A stretch of DNA of 64,000 nucleotides from Roseivivax sediminis (GTDB lineage: Bacteria; Pseudomonadota; Alphaproteobacteria; Rhodobacterales; Rhodobacteraceae). Under the pieces are notes generated by a model. It was given only the letters and a program-made list of their open reading frames with translations, was not told where the DNA came from and did not search any database. The DNA lies in assembly GCF_900112685.1 (NCBI RefSeq), contig NZ_FOMS01000016.1:1-64000 (forward strand), in the 5' to 3' direction. A program made the translations under genes and the position numbers. Positions 37,945 to 46,375 of this stretch are shown piece by piece. The number at the start of each line of letters is the position of its first letter. The first letter of the stretch is position 1.

Positions 37945-39417
37945 ATGGCCATCCCGCTGTCCCTCGCCACGTTGCCCGACCTGCCGCCCGCGGTGGGCCT
38001 GCCGGACTACGCACGCGAGGATCTGTCCGCCGGCATCCTGCACGTGGGCGTCGGTAACTTTCATCGCGCGCACCAGGTGGCCTATCTCGACCGGCTGTTC
38101 TCCGCCGGGAAGGGCCGCGACTTCGCCATAGTCGGTGCCGGCATCATGGAAGCCGACCGCAAGGCGCGCGACACGCTCGCCGCGCAGGACTGGTTCTCGA
38201 CCCTCGTCGAACAATCCGCCGAGGCGTCCGATGCGCGCGTAACCGGCGTCATGATCGACTATGTCGAGCCGGCGGATCAGGACGCGATCACCAGACGTAT
38301 GGCCGCGCCGGATATCCGCATCGTATCGCTGACGATCACCGAAGGCGGCTATTTCCTCGATTCTTCGGGCCATTTCGATGCCGATCATCCGGCGATCGCG
38401 GCCGATGCCGCCGCGCCGGACGCGCCGAGAACGGTTTTCGGCATGATCCTGAAGGCCCTGCGCCTGCGTCGCCACGCCGGTCTGCCACCGTTCACGGTCA
38501 TGTCCTGTGACAACATCCCTCATAACGGTGTGGTGACGCGCGACACCCTCTCCGGCCTCGCGGCGCTGACCGACAACACTTTCGCGGAATGGGTTCGGGA
38601 CAATGTCGCGTTCCCCAACGGCATGGTCGACCGCATCACCCCGGCCACCTCCGACCGCGAACGCGCGTTGCTGCGGGACACGCACGGTGTGGAGGACGGC
38701 TGGCCCGTCTTTGCCGAGGACTTCATCCAGTGGGTCCTGGAGGACAACTTCCCCCAGGGTCGGCCGCCGCTCGAGGATGTGGGCGTGGAGTTCGTGGAGG
38801 ACGTGACGCCCTTCGAGGCGATGAAGATCCGCATCCTCAACGGTGGGCACGCGATTATCGCCTATCCGGCGGGGCTCATGGGCATCCATTTCGTCCACGA
38901 GGCGATGGAGAACGACCTCGTGGCGCGCTTTCTCGACAAGGTGGAGCGCGAAGAGATCCTGCCGGGCGTGCCGCCGGTGCCGAACACCGACACCGGCGCC
39001 TATCTCGAAAAGATCAAGGAGCGGTTCGCCAACCCCAAGATCGGCGACACGGTGCGGCGGCTCTGCCTCGACGGGTCGAACCGGCAGCCGAAGTTCATCC
39101 TGCTGTCGCTGGCGGACGCGCTGGCGCGCGGCGGCGCCATCGACGGGCTGGCGCTGGAATCCGCGCTGTGGTGCCGCTATTGTGCCGGGACCACCGACAC
39201 CGGGGAAACCATCGCCCCCAACGACCCGAACTGGAACAGCCTGCAGCCGGTTGCGCTGGCGGCGCGCGAGCGCCCGCAGGCCTGGCTCGAACAGCGGGCG
39301 ATCTATGGTGCGCTCGGCGACGAGCCGCGCCTGCGGGAGGCCTTCGGGCGGTGGCTGTCTTTGCTGTGGTCCGAGGGAACGGAGGCCACCTTGCGGACCT
39401 ACCTGAAGGAGGGGTGA
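37945..39417 (+). CDS. mtlK: Mannitol-2-dehydrogenase family polyol dehydrogenase
   Basis: A 490-residue long-chain polyol dehydrogenase of normal length. The NAD domain begins ILHVGVGNFHRAHQVAYLDRLF (about 31-52) and the catalytic lysine and partners lie in FEAMKIRILNGGHAIIAYPAGLMG (about 291-314, K..N..H). VSCDNIPHNG is another family motif. It oxidises a sugar alcohol such as mannitol to fructose, or D-arabinitol to D-xylulose, with NAD; the family does not settle which. GAGAGGAG lies before the ATG. Confidence 0.92.
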   Translation: MAIPLSLATLPDLPPAVGLPDYAREDLSAGILHVGVGNFHRAHQVAYLDRLFSAGKGRDFAIVGAGIMEADRKARDTLAAQDWFSTLVEQSAEASDARVTGVMIDYVEPADQDAITRRMAAPDIRIVSLTITEGGYFLDSSGHFDADHPAIAADAAAPDAPRTVFGMILKALRLRRHAGLPPFTVMSCDNIPHNGVVTRDTLSGLAALTDNTFAEWVRDNVAFPNGMVDRITPATSDRERALLRDTHGVEDGWPVFAEDFIQWVLEDNFPQGRPPLEDVGVEFVEDVTPFEAMKIRILNGGHAIIAYPAGLMGIHFVHEAMENDLVARFLDKVEREEILPGVPPVPNTDTGAYLEKIKERFANPKIGDTVRRLCLDGSNRQPKFILLSLADALARGGAIDGLALESALWCRYCAGTTDTGETIAPNDPNWNSLQPVALAARERPQAWLEQRAIYGALGDEPRLREAFGRWLSLLWSEGTEATLRTYLKEG

Positions 39418-39418
39418 G

Positions 39419-40096
39419 ATCGCCACGCCCAGGCCCTTTCTCGTCATCTTCGACTGCGACGGCGTGCTCGTGGACAGCGAGCCGATCGCCGTCGATGTCC
39501 TGCGCGAGACCTTGCGCTGCGTGGGGTTGGAAATTTCTCCGACCACCGCCTACGAGCGCTTCCTCGGCCGGTCCCTCGCCTCGATCCTGCGCGACGTGGC
39601 CGAACGGGACGGGCTGGTGCTGACCGAAGCGGACCTGGCGGACATGCGCGCGCGGCTCGCCCGGCGCTTCGAGAACGAGCTGCGCCCGGTGCCCGGTGTG
39701 GCGGCGGCGGTCGGGGCGCTCGATGCGGCGGTCTGCGTCGCCTCGTCCAGCCATCCCGAGCGGCTGGCGCTGTCGCTGCGGGTGACGGGGCTGGCGCCGC
39801 TCTTCGGTGCGGATGTCTTCAGCGCCGTCGAGGTCGAGCGCGGCAAGCCGGCGCCCGATCTTTTCCTGCACGCGGCCCGGCGCATGCACGCGCCCGCCCG
39901 GGGCACCGTGGTGATCGAGGACAGCCCGGCGGGAATCGCGGCGGCGCGCGCCGCCGGCATGCGCGTCGTCGGCTTCACCGGCGGAGCGCATGCCGGGCCG
40001 GCGATGCTGGACCAAAGCCTTCGCGCCATGGGCCCCGATGCGGTCGTGACGCACATGGACGACCTCGCGGCGGCGCTTGACGCCCTCCCGGCATGA
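39419..40096 (+). CDS. HAD-superfamily phosphatase with an apparent ATC start codon
   Basis: A 225-residue HAD hydrolase (beta-phosphoglucomutase/phosphatase type). Catalytic D12 and D14 lie in FLVIFDCDGVLVDSEP; CVASSSHPERL gives motif II, K in VERGKPAPDLFL motif III and VIEDSPAGIAAARAAGM motif IV. The first ATG/GTG/TTG in frame is GTG 39464, after the nucleophile, which would kill the enzyme. Upstream to the in-frame stop the only start-like codon is ATC 39419, 6 bases after GGAGG and next to the mtlK stop. It probably removes phosphate from a sugar intermediate of the polyol pathway. Confidence 0.8.
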   Translation: MATPRPFLVIFDCDGVLVDSEPIAVDVLRETLRCVGLEISPTTAYERFLGRSLASILRDVAERDGLVLTEADLADMRARLARRFENELRPVPGVAAAVGALDAAVCVASSSHPERLALSLRVTGLAPLFGADVFSAVEVERGKPAPDLFLHAARRMHAPARGTVVIEDSPAGIAAARAAGMRVVGFTGGAHAGPAMLDQSLRAMGPDAVVTHMDDLAAALDALPA

Positions 40097-40116
40097 TGCG
40101 GCACCTGCCGATGGGT

Positions 40117-40136
40117 GCTGGCGCGACGGCGCCAGC
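40117..40136 (+). repeat. Hairpin between the HAD gene and the sugar kinase
   Basis: Perfect 8-bp stem GCTGGCGC/GCGCCAGC (40117-40124, 40129-40136) with a GACG loop in the 90-base gap 40097-40186. It has no T-run. It lies 50 bases before the chosen kinase start and may stabilise or attenuate the message. Confidence 0.45.
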
Positions 40137-40186
40137 GGTGCCATGATCTCCTCCACGACCCATTTCAAGGCCAGGCCCTGCCCGAC

Positions 40187-41725
40187 GTGACGGACGACGA
40201 CTACTATTTCGGGATCGATGTGGGCACAGCCAGCGTGCGGGCCGGGCTGTTCTCGCCCGGCGGGCGGATGGTGGCCCGGGCGGTGCATCCGATCACCGTG
40301 CACGACCTGTCCGGCAGCCGGGCCGAGCAATCTTCCGAGGAGATCTGGCAGGCGGTCGCCGCGTCGGTGCGCGAGGCGCACGCCAATGCCGGCAATCCAC
40401 CCGTCGCCGGGATCGCCTTCGACGCCACCTGCTCGCTGGTGCTGCGCGACCGCGCGGATGCGCCGCTCGACCTTGGCGGCGGGCGCGACATCATCCTGTG
40501 GTACGATCATCGCGCGCGGGAGGAGGCGGCGGCCTGCACCGCCACCGGCCACGATTTGTTACAGACCGTGGGCGGCGTCATGTCGCCCGAGATGCAGTCT
40601 CCGAAACTCATGTGGGTCAAGCGCCACCGACCCGACCTCTGGTCGAGGTTGGGCGGCGCCTACGATCTCAGCGAATGGCTGGCACACCGCGCCACGGGGC
40701 AGGGGGCAAGGTCGCTCAACCCGCTGGTGGCGAAATGGGGCTGGCTGGCGCGCGCCGGCGGGCTGCAACCGGACTTCCTCGAAGCGGTCGGTCTCGAGGA
40801 CATGGCCGCGCGGGCCGGCATCGGCGCGGATATCGTGCCGCCCGGGGTGGCCATCGGCGGGCTTGACGAGGCCGCGGCGCGGGATCTCGGGCTTGCCCCG
40901 GACACGCCGGTCGCGGCCGGGCTCGTCGACGCCTTCGCGGGCGCGCTGGCGATGCTCGGCGGCCTCGCACCCGAGGCGCAGGGCCGCACCGCGGCGCTGG
41001 TCGCCGGCACGTCGAGCTGCATCATGACGCTGACGTCGGAGCCCTGGCGCGCGCGCGGCGTCTGGGGGCCCTATGCCGACGCGATCCTGCCCGGGCTCTT
41101 CGTGAACGATGGCGGCCAGTCCGCGACGGGCGCGCTTCTCGACGACGTGCTGGGCCGGTCTCCGGGCCTGTCGCACGACGAGGCGCAGCGCCTGGTGGCC
41201 GAAGGGCTGGCGCGGGACGGAGCGGCCTTCGGAGCCGAAATCGACATCTTGCCCGATGTGAACGGCAACCGCACGCCCTTCGCCGATCCCGATCTCGGCG
41301 CGGTCGTCTCGGGGCTGACGCTGGACCGGTCCCGTGCGGGCACCGCGCGGCTCTACTGGCGGTCCGCGGTGGGGATCGCCCTCGGCCTGCGTCAGATCCT
41401 GGCGCATCTGCGCCAGGCGGGGCAGCCGGTCGAGGTGCTGAACGTCACCGGAGGGCACGCCCGGTCGCCGCTGCTCATGCAGCTCCTGGCCGATGCGACG
41501 GGCTGCACGCTCAACACCGCGCGCGACGTCGATGGCGTCCTGCTCGGCGCGGCGATCGCCGCGGCGGCGCCGGGGCGCGGGCTGGCGGAGGCCGCGCGAG
41601 AGATGCAGCCGGACTGGCAGGTCTACCGGCCGGACCCGGCAATGCGGGACCAGTTGGCGCGGGACTACGCCGTCTTCGAGCGGATGCAGGACCACCGTTC
41701 CGTGATCCGCGCGCTGAAGCGCTGA
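40187..41725 (+). CDS. FGGY-family pentulose kinase (D-ribulokinase-like)
   Basis: A 512-residue FGGY kinase. FGIDVGTASVRAGLFSPGG (8-26) is the first phosphate loop, with GIAFDATCSLVLRD, ILWYDHRAREEA, VAGTSSCIMTL and the C-terminal LNVTGGHARSPLLMQLLADATG. GTASVR and FDATCSLV are typical of the ribulokinase-like branch (FGGY/YdcM type) rather than XylB. It would phosphorylate a keto-pentose, such as D-ribulose, made by the polyol dehydrogenase. I chose GTG 40187 because homology starts there; the frame opens at 40115, through the hairpin. Shine-Dalgarno at either start is weak. Confidence 0.85.
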   Translation: MTDDDYYFGIDVGTASVRAGLFSPGGRMVARAVHPITVHDLSGSRAEQSSEEIWQAVAASVREAHANAGNPPVAGIAFDATCSLVLRDRADAPLDLGGGRDIILWYDHRAREEAAACTATGHDLLQTVGGVMSPEMQSPKLMWVKRHRPDLWSRLGGAYDLSEWLAHRATGQGARSLNPLVAKWGWLARAGGLQPDFLEAVGLEDMAARAGIGADIVPPGVAIGGLDEAAARDLGLAPDTPVAAGLVDAFAGALAMLGGLAPEAQGRTAALVAGTSSCIMTLTSEPWRARGVWGPYADAILPGLFVNDGGQSATGALLDDVLGRSPGLSHDEAQRLVAEGLARDGAAFGAEIDILPDVNGNRTPFADPDLGAVVSGLTLDRSRAGTARLYWRSAVGIALGLRQILAHLRQAGQPVEVLNVTGGHARSPLLMQLLADATGCTLNTARDVDGVLLGAAIAAAAPGRGLAEAAREMQPDWQVYRPDPAMRDQLARDYAVFERMQDHRSVIRALKR

Positions 41726-41732
41726 CGGACGC

Positions 41733-42662
41733 TCAGTCCACCGTCCGGGCGATGTAGTCGGCCACCATGAGATCGAGGTGCGCGCCGCCGCCGTTCTTGA
41801 ACACCGTGACCTCGTTCTCCGACCGGCGGCCCCGAGCGGGATCGGGCACGAGATCGTAGAGATCGCCCAGCACGTCCGCTTCCGAGATGACGCCGGCGGC
41901 CAGCGGGATCTTCAACTCGCCGATATGGCCCAACGTCGTCTCCCGGCTGTCGACGAAAAGCCGCCCCCCCGAGATCAGCGCATCGTCTGCCTCACGCATG
42001 TCGGCCCGGAACGCGCCGATCAGGTCCACATGCGTGCCGGGGCGGATCCAATCGCCCTTCAGCACGGGCTCCTGCGCCATTGTGGCGGTCGCCACGATAT
42101 CCGCCTCGGCCACCGCCGCCGGCAGGTCCCCGGCGGCGCGAACGTCGAGACCCTCGCGCGCGAGCTCGGCCGCCAGCGCCTCCGCCTGCTCTTTCCGCCG
42201 CGCCCAGACGTCGATGCGCTCCAGGTCGGGAAAGAGCGCCGGATAAGCCGCGCAGAGGCTGCGCGCCACGGTCCCGGCGCCGAGGATCAGCAGCCTCCGG
42301 CTTTCCGGCCGCGCCAGAAGCACCGCCGCCAGCACCGAGTCCCCGGCGGTCTTGAACTCCGTCACCAGCGTGCTGTCGATGACCGCGCGCACCGCGCCGG
42401 TGTCGGGGTCGAAGACGATCATCGCGCCCTGCACGCTCGGCCTGTCCCGTGCCGGGTTCCCCGGCATGACCGTCACGCTCTTCACGCCGTAGCCGAGCCC
42501 CTCCAGGTAGGCGCCCCGCGTCAGCAGCGTGCCCTCCGCCGGCCCGAGGAACAGGTCTCCGATCTCGGCGCGCGGCAGAAAATGCCCCTGACGCAGCGCC
42601 TCGACGGCGCCCTGCCAGTTGAGCGCATCTGCGGCGTCGTAGGTCAGGTATCTCGCTGTCAT
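41733..42662 (-). CDS. Ornithine cyclodeaminase/mu-crystallin family protein
   Basis: A 309-residue protein with the family's substrate end VTVMPGNPARDRPSVQGAMIVFDPDTGAVRAVIDSTLVTEFKTAGDSVLAA and Rossmann motif LLILGAGTVARSL, then GDWIRPGTHVDLIGAFRADMREADD. Members convert ornithine to proline, or reduce cyclic imines and keto acids with NAD(P)H; the substrate here is open. It is convergent with the kinase gene (7-base gap). The much longer upstream frame on this strand is a shadow of gap. Confidence 0.87.
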   Translation of the reverse strand: MTARYLTYDAADALNWQGAVEALRQGHFLPRAEIGDLFLGPAEGTLLTRGAYLEGLGYGVKSVTVMPGNPARDRPSVQGAMIVFDPDTGAVRAVIDSTLVTEFKTAGDSVLAAVLLARPESRRLLILGAGTVARSLCAAYPALFPDLERIDVWARRKEQAEALAAELAREGLDVRAAGDLPAAVAEADIVATATMAQEPVLKGDWIRPGTHVDLIGAFRADMREADDALISGGRLFVDSRETTLGHIGELKIPLAAGVISEADVLGDLYDLVPDPARGRRSENEVTVFKNGGGAHLDLMVADYIARTVD

Positions 42663-42788
42663 CGGGGCCTCCGCGCTGCATCTCCGCCGCAGCCTAGCGC
42701 AATCGTCAGGGCCACAGAAGCCGCCGCACTCGACAACCGCGGGGGCCGCCGCTAGCACGCCGGACGGATCAATCGCGGAAAGACCCCC

Positions 42789-43391
42789 ATGCGGCATCTC
42801 GGACGGCTTCTTGTCCTCGCTTTCACCCTCGCGCTCGCCGCCTGCGGGCCCAGCTACGAGAATGGCCCGCCCGCGCCGGAGCCCGCCGACATTGCGGCAC
42901 TCGAACGCGCGATCCTGGGGCTCGGACCCGACGTCTCCCCGGACGAGGCCGCGACGGCCGCGCGCATCGCCTATCGCTACCCGCTGGAGCTCGCCGATCG
43001 CTACCAGATCACCGATCCGCCGATCATTCACAACATGAAGGTCAATTCCGGCACCCGCCCGCGCGGCCTGTGCTATCAATGGGCCGACGACCTCGAGGCC
43101 CGTCTCGCGCAGGAGCGTTTCGTCACGCTCGATCTGCACCGCGCCATCGCCAACCACGACAAGCCGCTGGCCATCGAACATTCGACCGTGATCCTCAGCC
43201 GCGCCGGGGCGCCGATGGCGCAGGGTCTCATCCTCGACCCCTGGCGCTGGGGCGGCAAGCTCTACTGGGGCCCGGTCACCGAGGACAGCCGCTACGATTG
43301 GTGGCCGCGCGGCGAGGTCTTCGCCTGGAAACGCGCCCGCGAAGGCCGCGCCCCGGTCGATCCCTCGGCCGAACCGCTGCCCCCGCTCTGA
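42789..43391 (+). CDS. Conserved lipoprotein of unknown function
   Basis: A 200-residue protein with a type II signal peptide and lipobox LALAAC, lipidated at C19. The mature part has a helical start (ADIAALERAILGLGPDVSPDEAATAARIAYRYPLELADRY) and a C-terminal half with GLCYQWADDLEARL, IEHSTVILSRAGAPMAQGLILDPWRWGGKLYWGPV and conserved Cys/His/Asp residues reminiscent of a papain-like or transglutaminase-like fold, though I cannot prove that. No functional partner is visible. ATG is preceded by GGAAAG. Confidence 0.7.
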   Translation: MRHLGRLLVLAFTLALAACGPSYENGPPAPEPADIAALERAILGLGPDVSPDEAATAARIAYRYPLELADRYQITDPPIIHNMKVNSGTRPRGLCYQWADDLEARLAQERFVTLDLHRAIANHDKPLAIEHSTVILSRAGAPMAQGLILDPWRWGGKLYWGPVTEDSRYDWWPRGEVFAWKRAREGRAPVDPSAEPLPPL

Positions 43392-43434
43392 GTGCCGACC
43401 GCGCATCCCACGCCGGGGTGATGCGTGCCCCCTT

Positions 43435-43484
43435 GCTTTCATCTGCCCAGAAATATCCCGGGGGCGCGGGGGCAGAGCCCCCGC
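43435..43484 (-). repeat. Rhodobacterales-type 3'-end repeat, copy 2
   Basis: On the minus strand a GC-rich hairpin GCGGGGGC/GCCCCCGC (43484-43477 with 43473-43466, loop TCT) is followed by CCCCCGGGATATTTCTGGGC then AGATGAAAGC. It lies between the convergent ends of the lipoprotein gene and gap, where it can also serve as terminator for gap. Same design as the copy at 53805. Confidence 0.65.
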
Positions 43485-43498
43485 TCCACCCCTTGGGT

Positions 43499-44503
43499 TC
43501 AGTGCAGCAGCCGCCCCATCGCGCCGGCAACATCCGCCATCCGCGCCGAGAAGCCCCATTCGTTGTCGTACCAGGCCAGCACCCGCACCATCCGGCGGCC
43601 CACGACCTTGGTCTGCTCGGGCGCAAAGATCGAGCTTGCGGTCGTGTGGTTGAAGTCGACCGACACCTTGGGTTCGGGATCGTAGTCGAGCACCATGCCC
43701 ATGTGACCCGACGCCGCCTCGCGCACGACCTCGTTGACATCGGCGACGGTCACGTCGCGCCCGGCCTCGAAGGTCAGGTCCACCGCCGAGACGTTCGGCG
43801 TCGGCACCCGCATCGAGGTTCCGTCGAGCTTGCCGGCAAGGTTCGGCAGCACCTCGCCGAGCGCCTTGGCCGCGCCGGTGGACGTCGGGATCATCGCCAT
43901 TGCCGCGGCGCGTGCGCGGTAGAGATCCTTGTGCCGCCGGTCGAGCGTCGGCTGGTCGCCGGTATAAGAGTGGATCGTGGTCATGATCCCGCTCTCGATG
44001 CCGATCCCCTCGTCCAGAACCTTGGCCAGCGGCGCGAGGCAGTTGGTCGTGCAGGACCCGTTCGAGATCATCCTCTCGTCCGGGGTCAGCGCCCGGTGGT
44101 TCACGCCGTAAACAACCGTGCGGTCGACATTGCTGGCCGGTGCGGAGATCAGCACCTTCTTGGCGCCGCGACTCAGGTGCACGCCGGCCTTGGCGCCGTC
44201 GTTGAAATTCCCGGTGCATTCCAGCACCACATCGCAACCCGACCAGTCGAGCGCCTCGGGATCGTAACTCGACATCACCTGGATCGGCCCACGCCCGAGG
44301 TCGAGCGTGTCGCCCGACACGGTGACAGGCCCCGCGAACCGGCCGTGCACGCTGTCGTAGCGCATCAGGTGCGCGTGGGTGTCGATGTCGCCGGGCGCGT
44401 TGACGCGCACCACCGCGACGTCGTTCCGCGCGCTCTCGGCGATGTGCGCCAGCGTGCAACGGCCGATCCGGCCGAATCCGTTGATCCCGAGAGTGACGGT
44501 CAT
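43499..44503 (-). CDS. gap: Type I glyceraldehyde-3-phosphate dehydrogenase
   Basis: A 334-residue GAPDH with GINGFGRIGR at 7-16, catalytic C151 in [11 protein letters not shown] and the C-terminal WYDNEWGFSARMADVAG. It interconverts glyceraldehyde-3-phosphate and 1,3-bisphosphoglycerate with NAD(P). The ATG at 44503 starts the Rossmann strand; the frame to 44644 is a promoter-region read-through. Two CceR-like sites upstream point to control by central carbon status. It is distinct from the arsenic-operon GAPDH at 8873. Confidence 0.94.
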   Translation of the reverse strand: MTVTLGINGFGRIGRCTLAHIAESARNDVAVVRVNAPGDIDTHAHLMRYDSVHGRFAGPVTVSGDTLDLGRGPIQVMSSYDPEALDWSGCDVVLECTGNFNDGAKAGVHLSRGAKKVLISAPASNVDRTVVYGVNHRALTPDERMISNGSCTTNCLAPLAKVLDEGIGIESGIMTTIHSYTGDQPTLDRRHKDLYRARAAAMAMIPTSTGAAKALGEVLPNLAGKLDGTSMRVPTPNVSAVDLTFEAGRDVTVADVNEVVREAASGHMGMVLDYDPEPKVSVDFNHTTASSIFAPEQTKVVGRRMVRVLAWYDNEWGFSARMADVAGAMGRLLH

Positions 44504-44589
44504 GGGCTCTGGTCCTCGCTGTGGGCAATCGGCCTTCCGATAGCCGGACGAGGCGTTGGCGAAAAGGCGAAAATCGAACACAGGCAATA

Positions 44590-44633
44590 TGTTAGCGTTA
44601 AACGCGTGGTCGCCGGGCATGGTTGCGCTAACC
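44590..44633 (-). promoter_or_regulatory. Two CceR-like operators upstream of gap
   Basis: TGTTAGCGTTAAAC at 44590-44603 matches the Rhodobacter CceR motif TGTTANCGNTAACA except for its last two bases; TGGTTGCGCTAACC at 44620-44633 matches 11 of 14. The centres are 30 bp apart, about three helical turns. They lie about 87-130 bases before the gap ATG and 36-80 bases before the divergent DoxX gene. CceR is a LacI-type regulator of central carbon genes; the motif is from memory of the literature. Confidence 0.6.
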
Positions 44634-44668
44634 TTGGCGCGCATCGGCAGCAGGGGCAGGGGGAACGC

Positions 44669-45037
44669 GTGGGGGACATCGCCGTATTCGTCGGACGGCT
44701 TCTGATCGCGGCGTTGTTCGCGGCCGGATTCGCGCAGAAGATTGCCGATCCCGGTGCCGCGACGGTGCTTCTGACCGACCGGGGACTGCCTGGCGTTCTG
44801 GTCTGGCCGGCGGCGGCGTTCAACCTAGGGGCGGCGCTCGCGCTTGTCGCCGGGTGGCGGGTGACGCCGGTCGCGGCACTTCTCGCGTTCTACTGCGCCA
44901 TCACCAGCCTGTTTCACCTTGTGCCGGAGGATCCCTGGCAGATGAGTATCTTCGTCAAGAACTGGGCGATCGCCGGGGGGTGCCTGTGCCTCGCGGCGCA
45001 GGGTGGCGGCCGGTACCGGATCGCCCGCTTGCGCTGA
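44669..45037 (+). CDS. DoxX-like membrane protein
   Basis: A 122-residue protein with four hydrophobic spans: VGRLLIAALFAAGFAQKIADP, VLVWPAAAFNLGAALALVAGW, VAALLAFYCAITSLFHLV and WAIAGGCLCLA. The pattern GRLLIAALF..G..K and the FVKNWAIAGG end are those of the DoxX family, whose roles (quinol/thiol redox, sulfur compounds) are poorly defined. The GTG start at 44669 is preceded by AGGGGGAA. It diverges from gap across the CceR-like sites. Confidence 0.78.
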   Translation: MGDIAVFVGRLLIAALFAAGFAQKIADPGAATVLLTDRGLPGVLVWPAAAFNLGAALALVAGWRVTPVAALLAFYCAITSLFHLVPEDPWQMSIFVKNWAIAGGCLCLAAQGGGRYRIARLR

Positions 45038-45091
45038 ACGTGCCGGGCGCTAGGCTTGCGCACAACACGGGACGGGCAGGGATCTTGGGCA

Positions 45092-46060
45092 ATGAGCGGA
45101 CTTCTGGCGCTACTCGACGACGTGGCGGCGATCGCCAAGGTGGCGGCGGCCTCCGTCGATGATGTCGCCACTCAGGCCGTAAAGGCCGGCTCGAAAGCCG
45201 CCGGCGCGATGATCGACGACGCCGCGGTCACGCCGAAATACGTCACCGGCTTTCCGCCGGCGCGAGAATTGCCGATCATCTGGAAAATCGCCCGCGGATC
45301 GCTGTTCAACAAGCTGGTGTTTCTCCTGCCGGCGGGGCTGCTGCTGTCGGCCTTCGCGCCCTGGCTGATCCCGCCGCTGCTTATGCTCGGCGGCGCCTAT
45401 CTGTGTTTCGAAGGGGCGGAGAAACTGCACCACGCCCTCTTCCACGACAAGACACATGACCCGGACCCGAAGGAGCAGAAGCTCGACGCCCAGCACCTCG
45501 AGGAACAGAAGGTCGCCGGCGCGATCAAGACCGATTTCATCCTGTCGGCCGAGATCATGACCATCGCGCTTGCGGCGATTCCCGCAAGCGGGTTCTGGAT
45601 GGAGGCGGCGACGCTTGCCGCCGTGGCACTTCTGATCACGGCGGCGGTCTACGGGGCGGTGGCGCTTCTCGTGAAAATGGACGATATCGGGCTGTGGATG
45701 GCACAGACGGCGCGAAGCGGGGCCGGTCGGTCGATGGGCCGCGGAATCGTCAAGGCCATGCCGGCCGTGATGACGACGCTGGCGGTGGTGGGCACCGCGG
45801 CGATGCTCTGGGTCGGCGGATCGATCATCGTGCACGGGCTTGCGCAGATGGGCTGGCACACCCCGGAAGAGGTGATCCATTCCATCGCCGTGTCCGCGAC
45901 GCGTGTCTTCCCCGAAGGCGCGCACGGCGCCGCCGAATGGATCGTCACCGCCTTCTGTGACGGCGTCCTGGGCGTCGCGCTCGGCTTCGTGCTGATCCCG
46001 ATCGGCACGAAGATCATCGGCCCGATCTGGTCGTCCGTGTTTGGCGGCAAGGCGGCCTGA
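45092..46060 (+). CDS. DUF808 family (YedI-like) inner-membrane protein
   Basis: A 322-residue protein. The start MSGLLALLDDVAAIAKVAAASVDDVATQAVKAGSKAAGAMIDDAAVTPKYV is the DUF808 signature, with GFPPARELPIIWKIARGSLFNKL and LMLGGAYLCFEGAEKLHHAL next; several TM spans follow. No biochemical function is established for the family. The ATG at 45092 is chosen on that signature, although only a weak ribosome site is visible. It stands 54 bases after the DoxX gene. Confidence 0.9.
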   Translation: MSGLLALLDDVAAIAKVAAASVDDVATQAVKAGSKAAGAMIDDAAVTPKYVTGFPPARELPIIWKIARGSLFNKLVFLLPAGLLLSAFAPWLIPPLLMLGGAYLCFEGAEKLHHALFHDKTHDPDPKEQKLDAQHLEEQKVAGAIKTDFILSAEIMTIALAAIPASGFWMEAATLAAVALLITAAVYGAVALLVKMDDIGLWMAQTARSGAGRSMGRGIVKAMPAVMTTLAVVGTAAMLWVGGSIIVHGLAQMGWHTPEEVIHSIAVSATRVFPEGAHGAAEWIVTAFCDGVLGVALGFVLIPIGTKIIGPIWSSVFGGKAA

Positions 46061-46375
46061 CCGGCGTAACTTGCCCAGCGGGTGGCGACTCGCCCCGGCA
46101 GCAGGATCATCGGTGCCGGTTTCCCTGGCGGTCATGCCTCCATGTCGGTCGGGCGGCTCGTCGCGACATGCTACCTTTCGCGCGGCCCGAAATAGCGCCG
46201 TCTGTGCGATCCGCCCGGAACCTTCCGGAAGTTTCCGCCGCGTCGCCCGCATGACACGCCCGGCTTCATAAAACTGTTACATCACTGTCACAAAAGGATA
46301 GCCCACGGGATCTAGCGGTGGCGCCGAGGCCATCGGGGGATGGCCCTGACGATTCATGTCAAACAGGAGTTCTCC
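46061..46375 (+). other. Promoter region of the pst operon
   Basis: These 315 bases hold no gene. The left part is GC-rich with small self-complementary patches (for example TTCCGGAA near 46218). The part from about 46265 to 46305 is A/T-rich and contains the Pho box. AGGAG before the pstS ATG is the ribosome site. Confidence 0.6.
46274..46291 (+). promoter_or_regulatory. Pho box of the pst operon
   Basis: Two 7-bp direct repeats, CTGTTAC (46274-46280) and CTGTCAC (46285-46291), 11 bp apart start to start, match the PhoB-binding repeat CTGTCAT/C with its 4-bp A/T-rich-type spacer (ATCA). It lies 85 bases upstream of the pstS ATG, where phospho-PhoB would recruit sigma70 polymerase. Confidence 0.85.

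Noticed and set aside
42663-44528. Apparent giant minus-strand fusion of a long N-terminus to the ornithine cyclodeaminase-like protein
   Set aside because: The extra part is an out-of-frame reading of gap (same strand) and an antisense reading of the lipoprotein gene; the cyclodeaminase homology starts at 42662.
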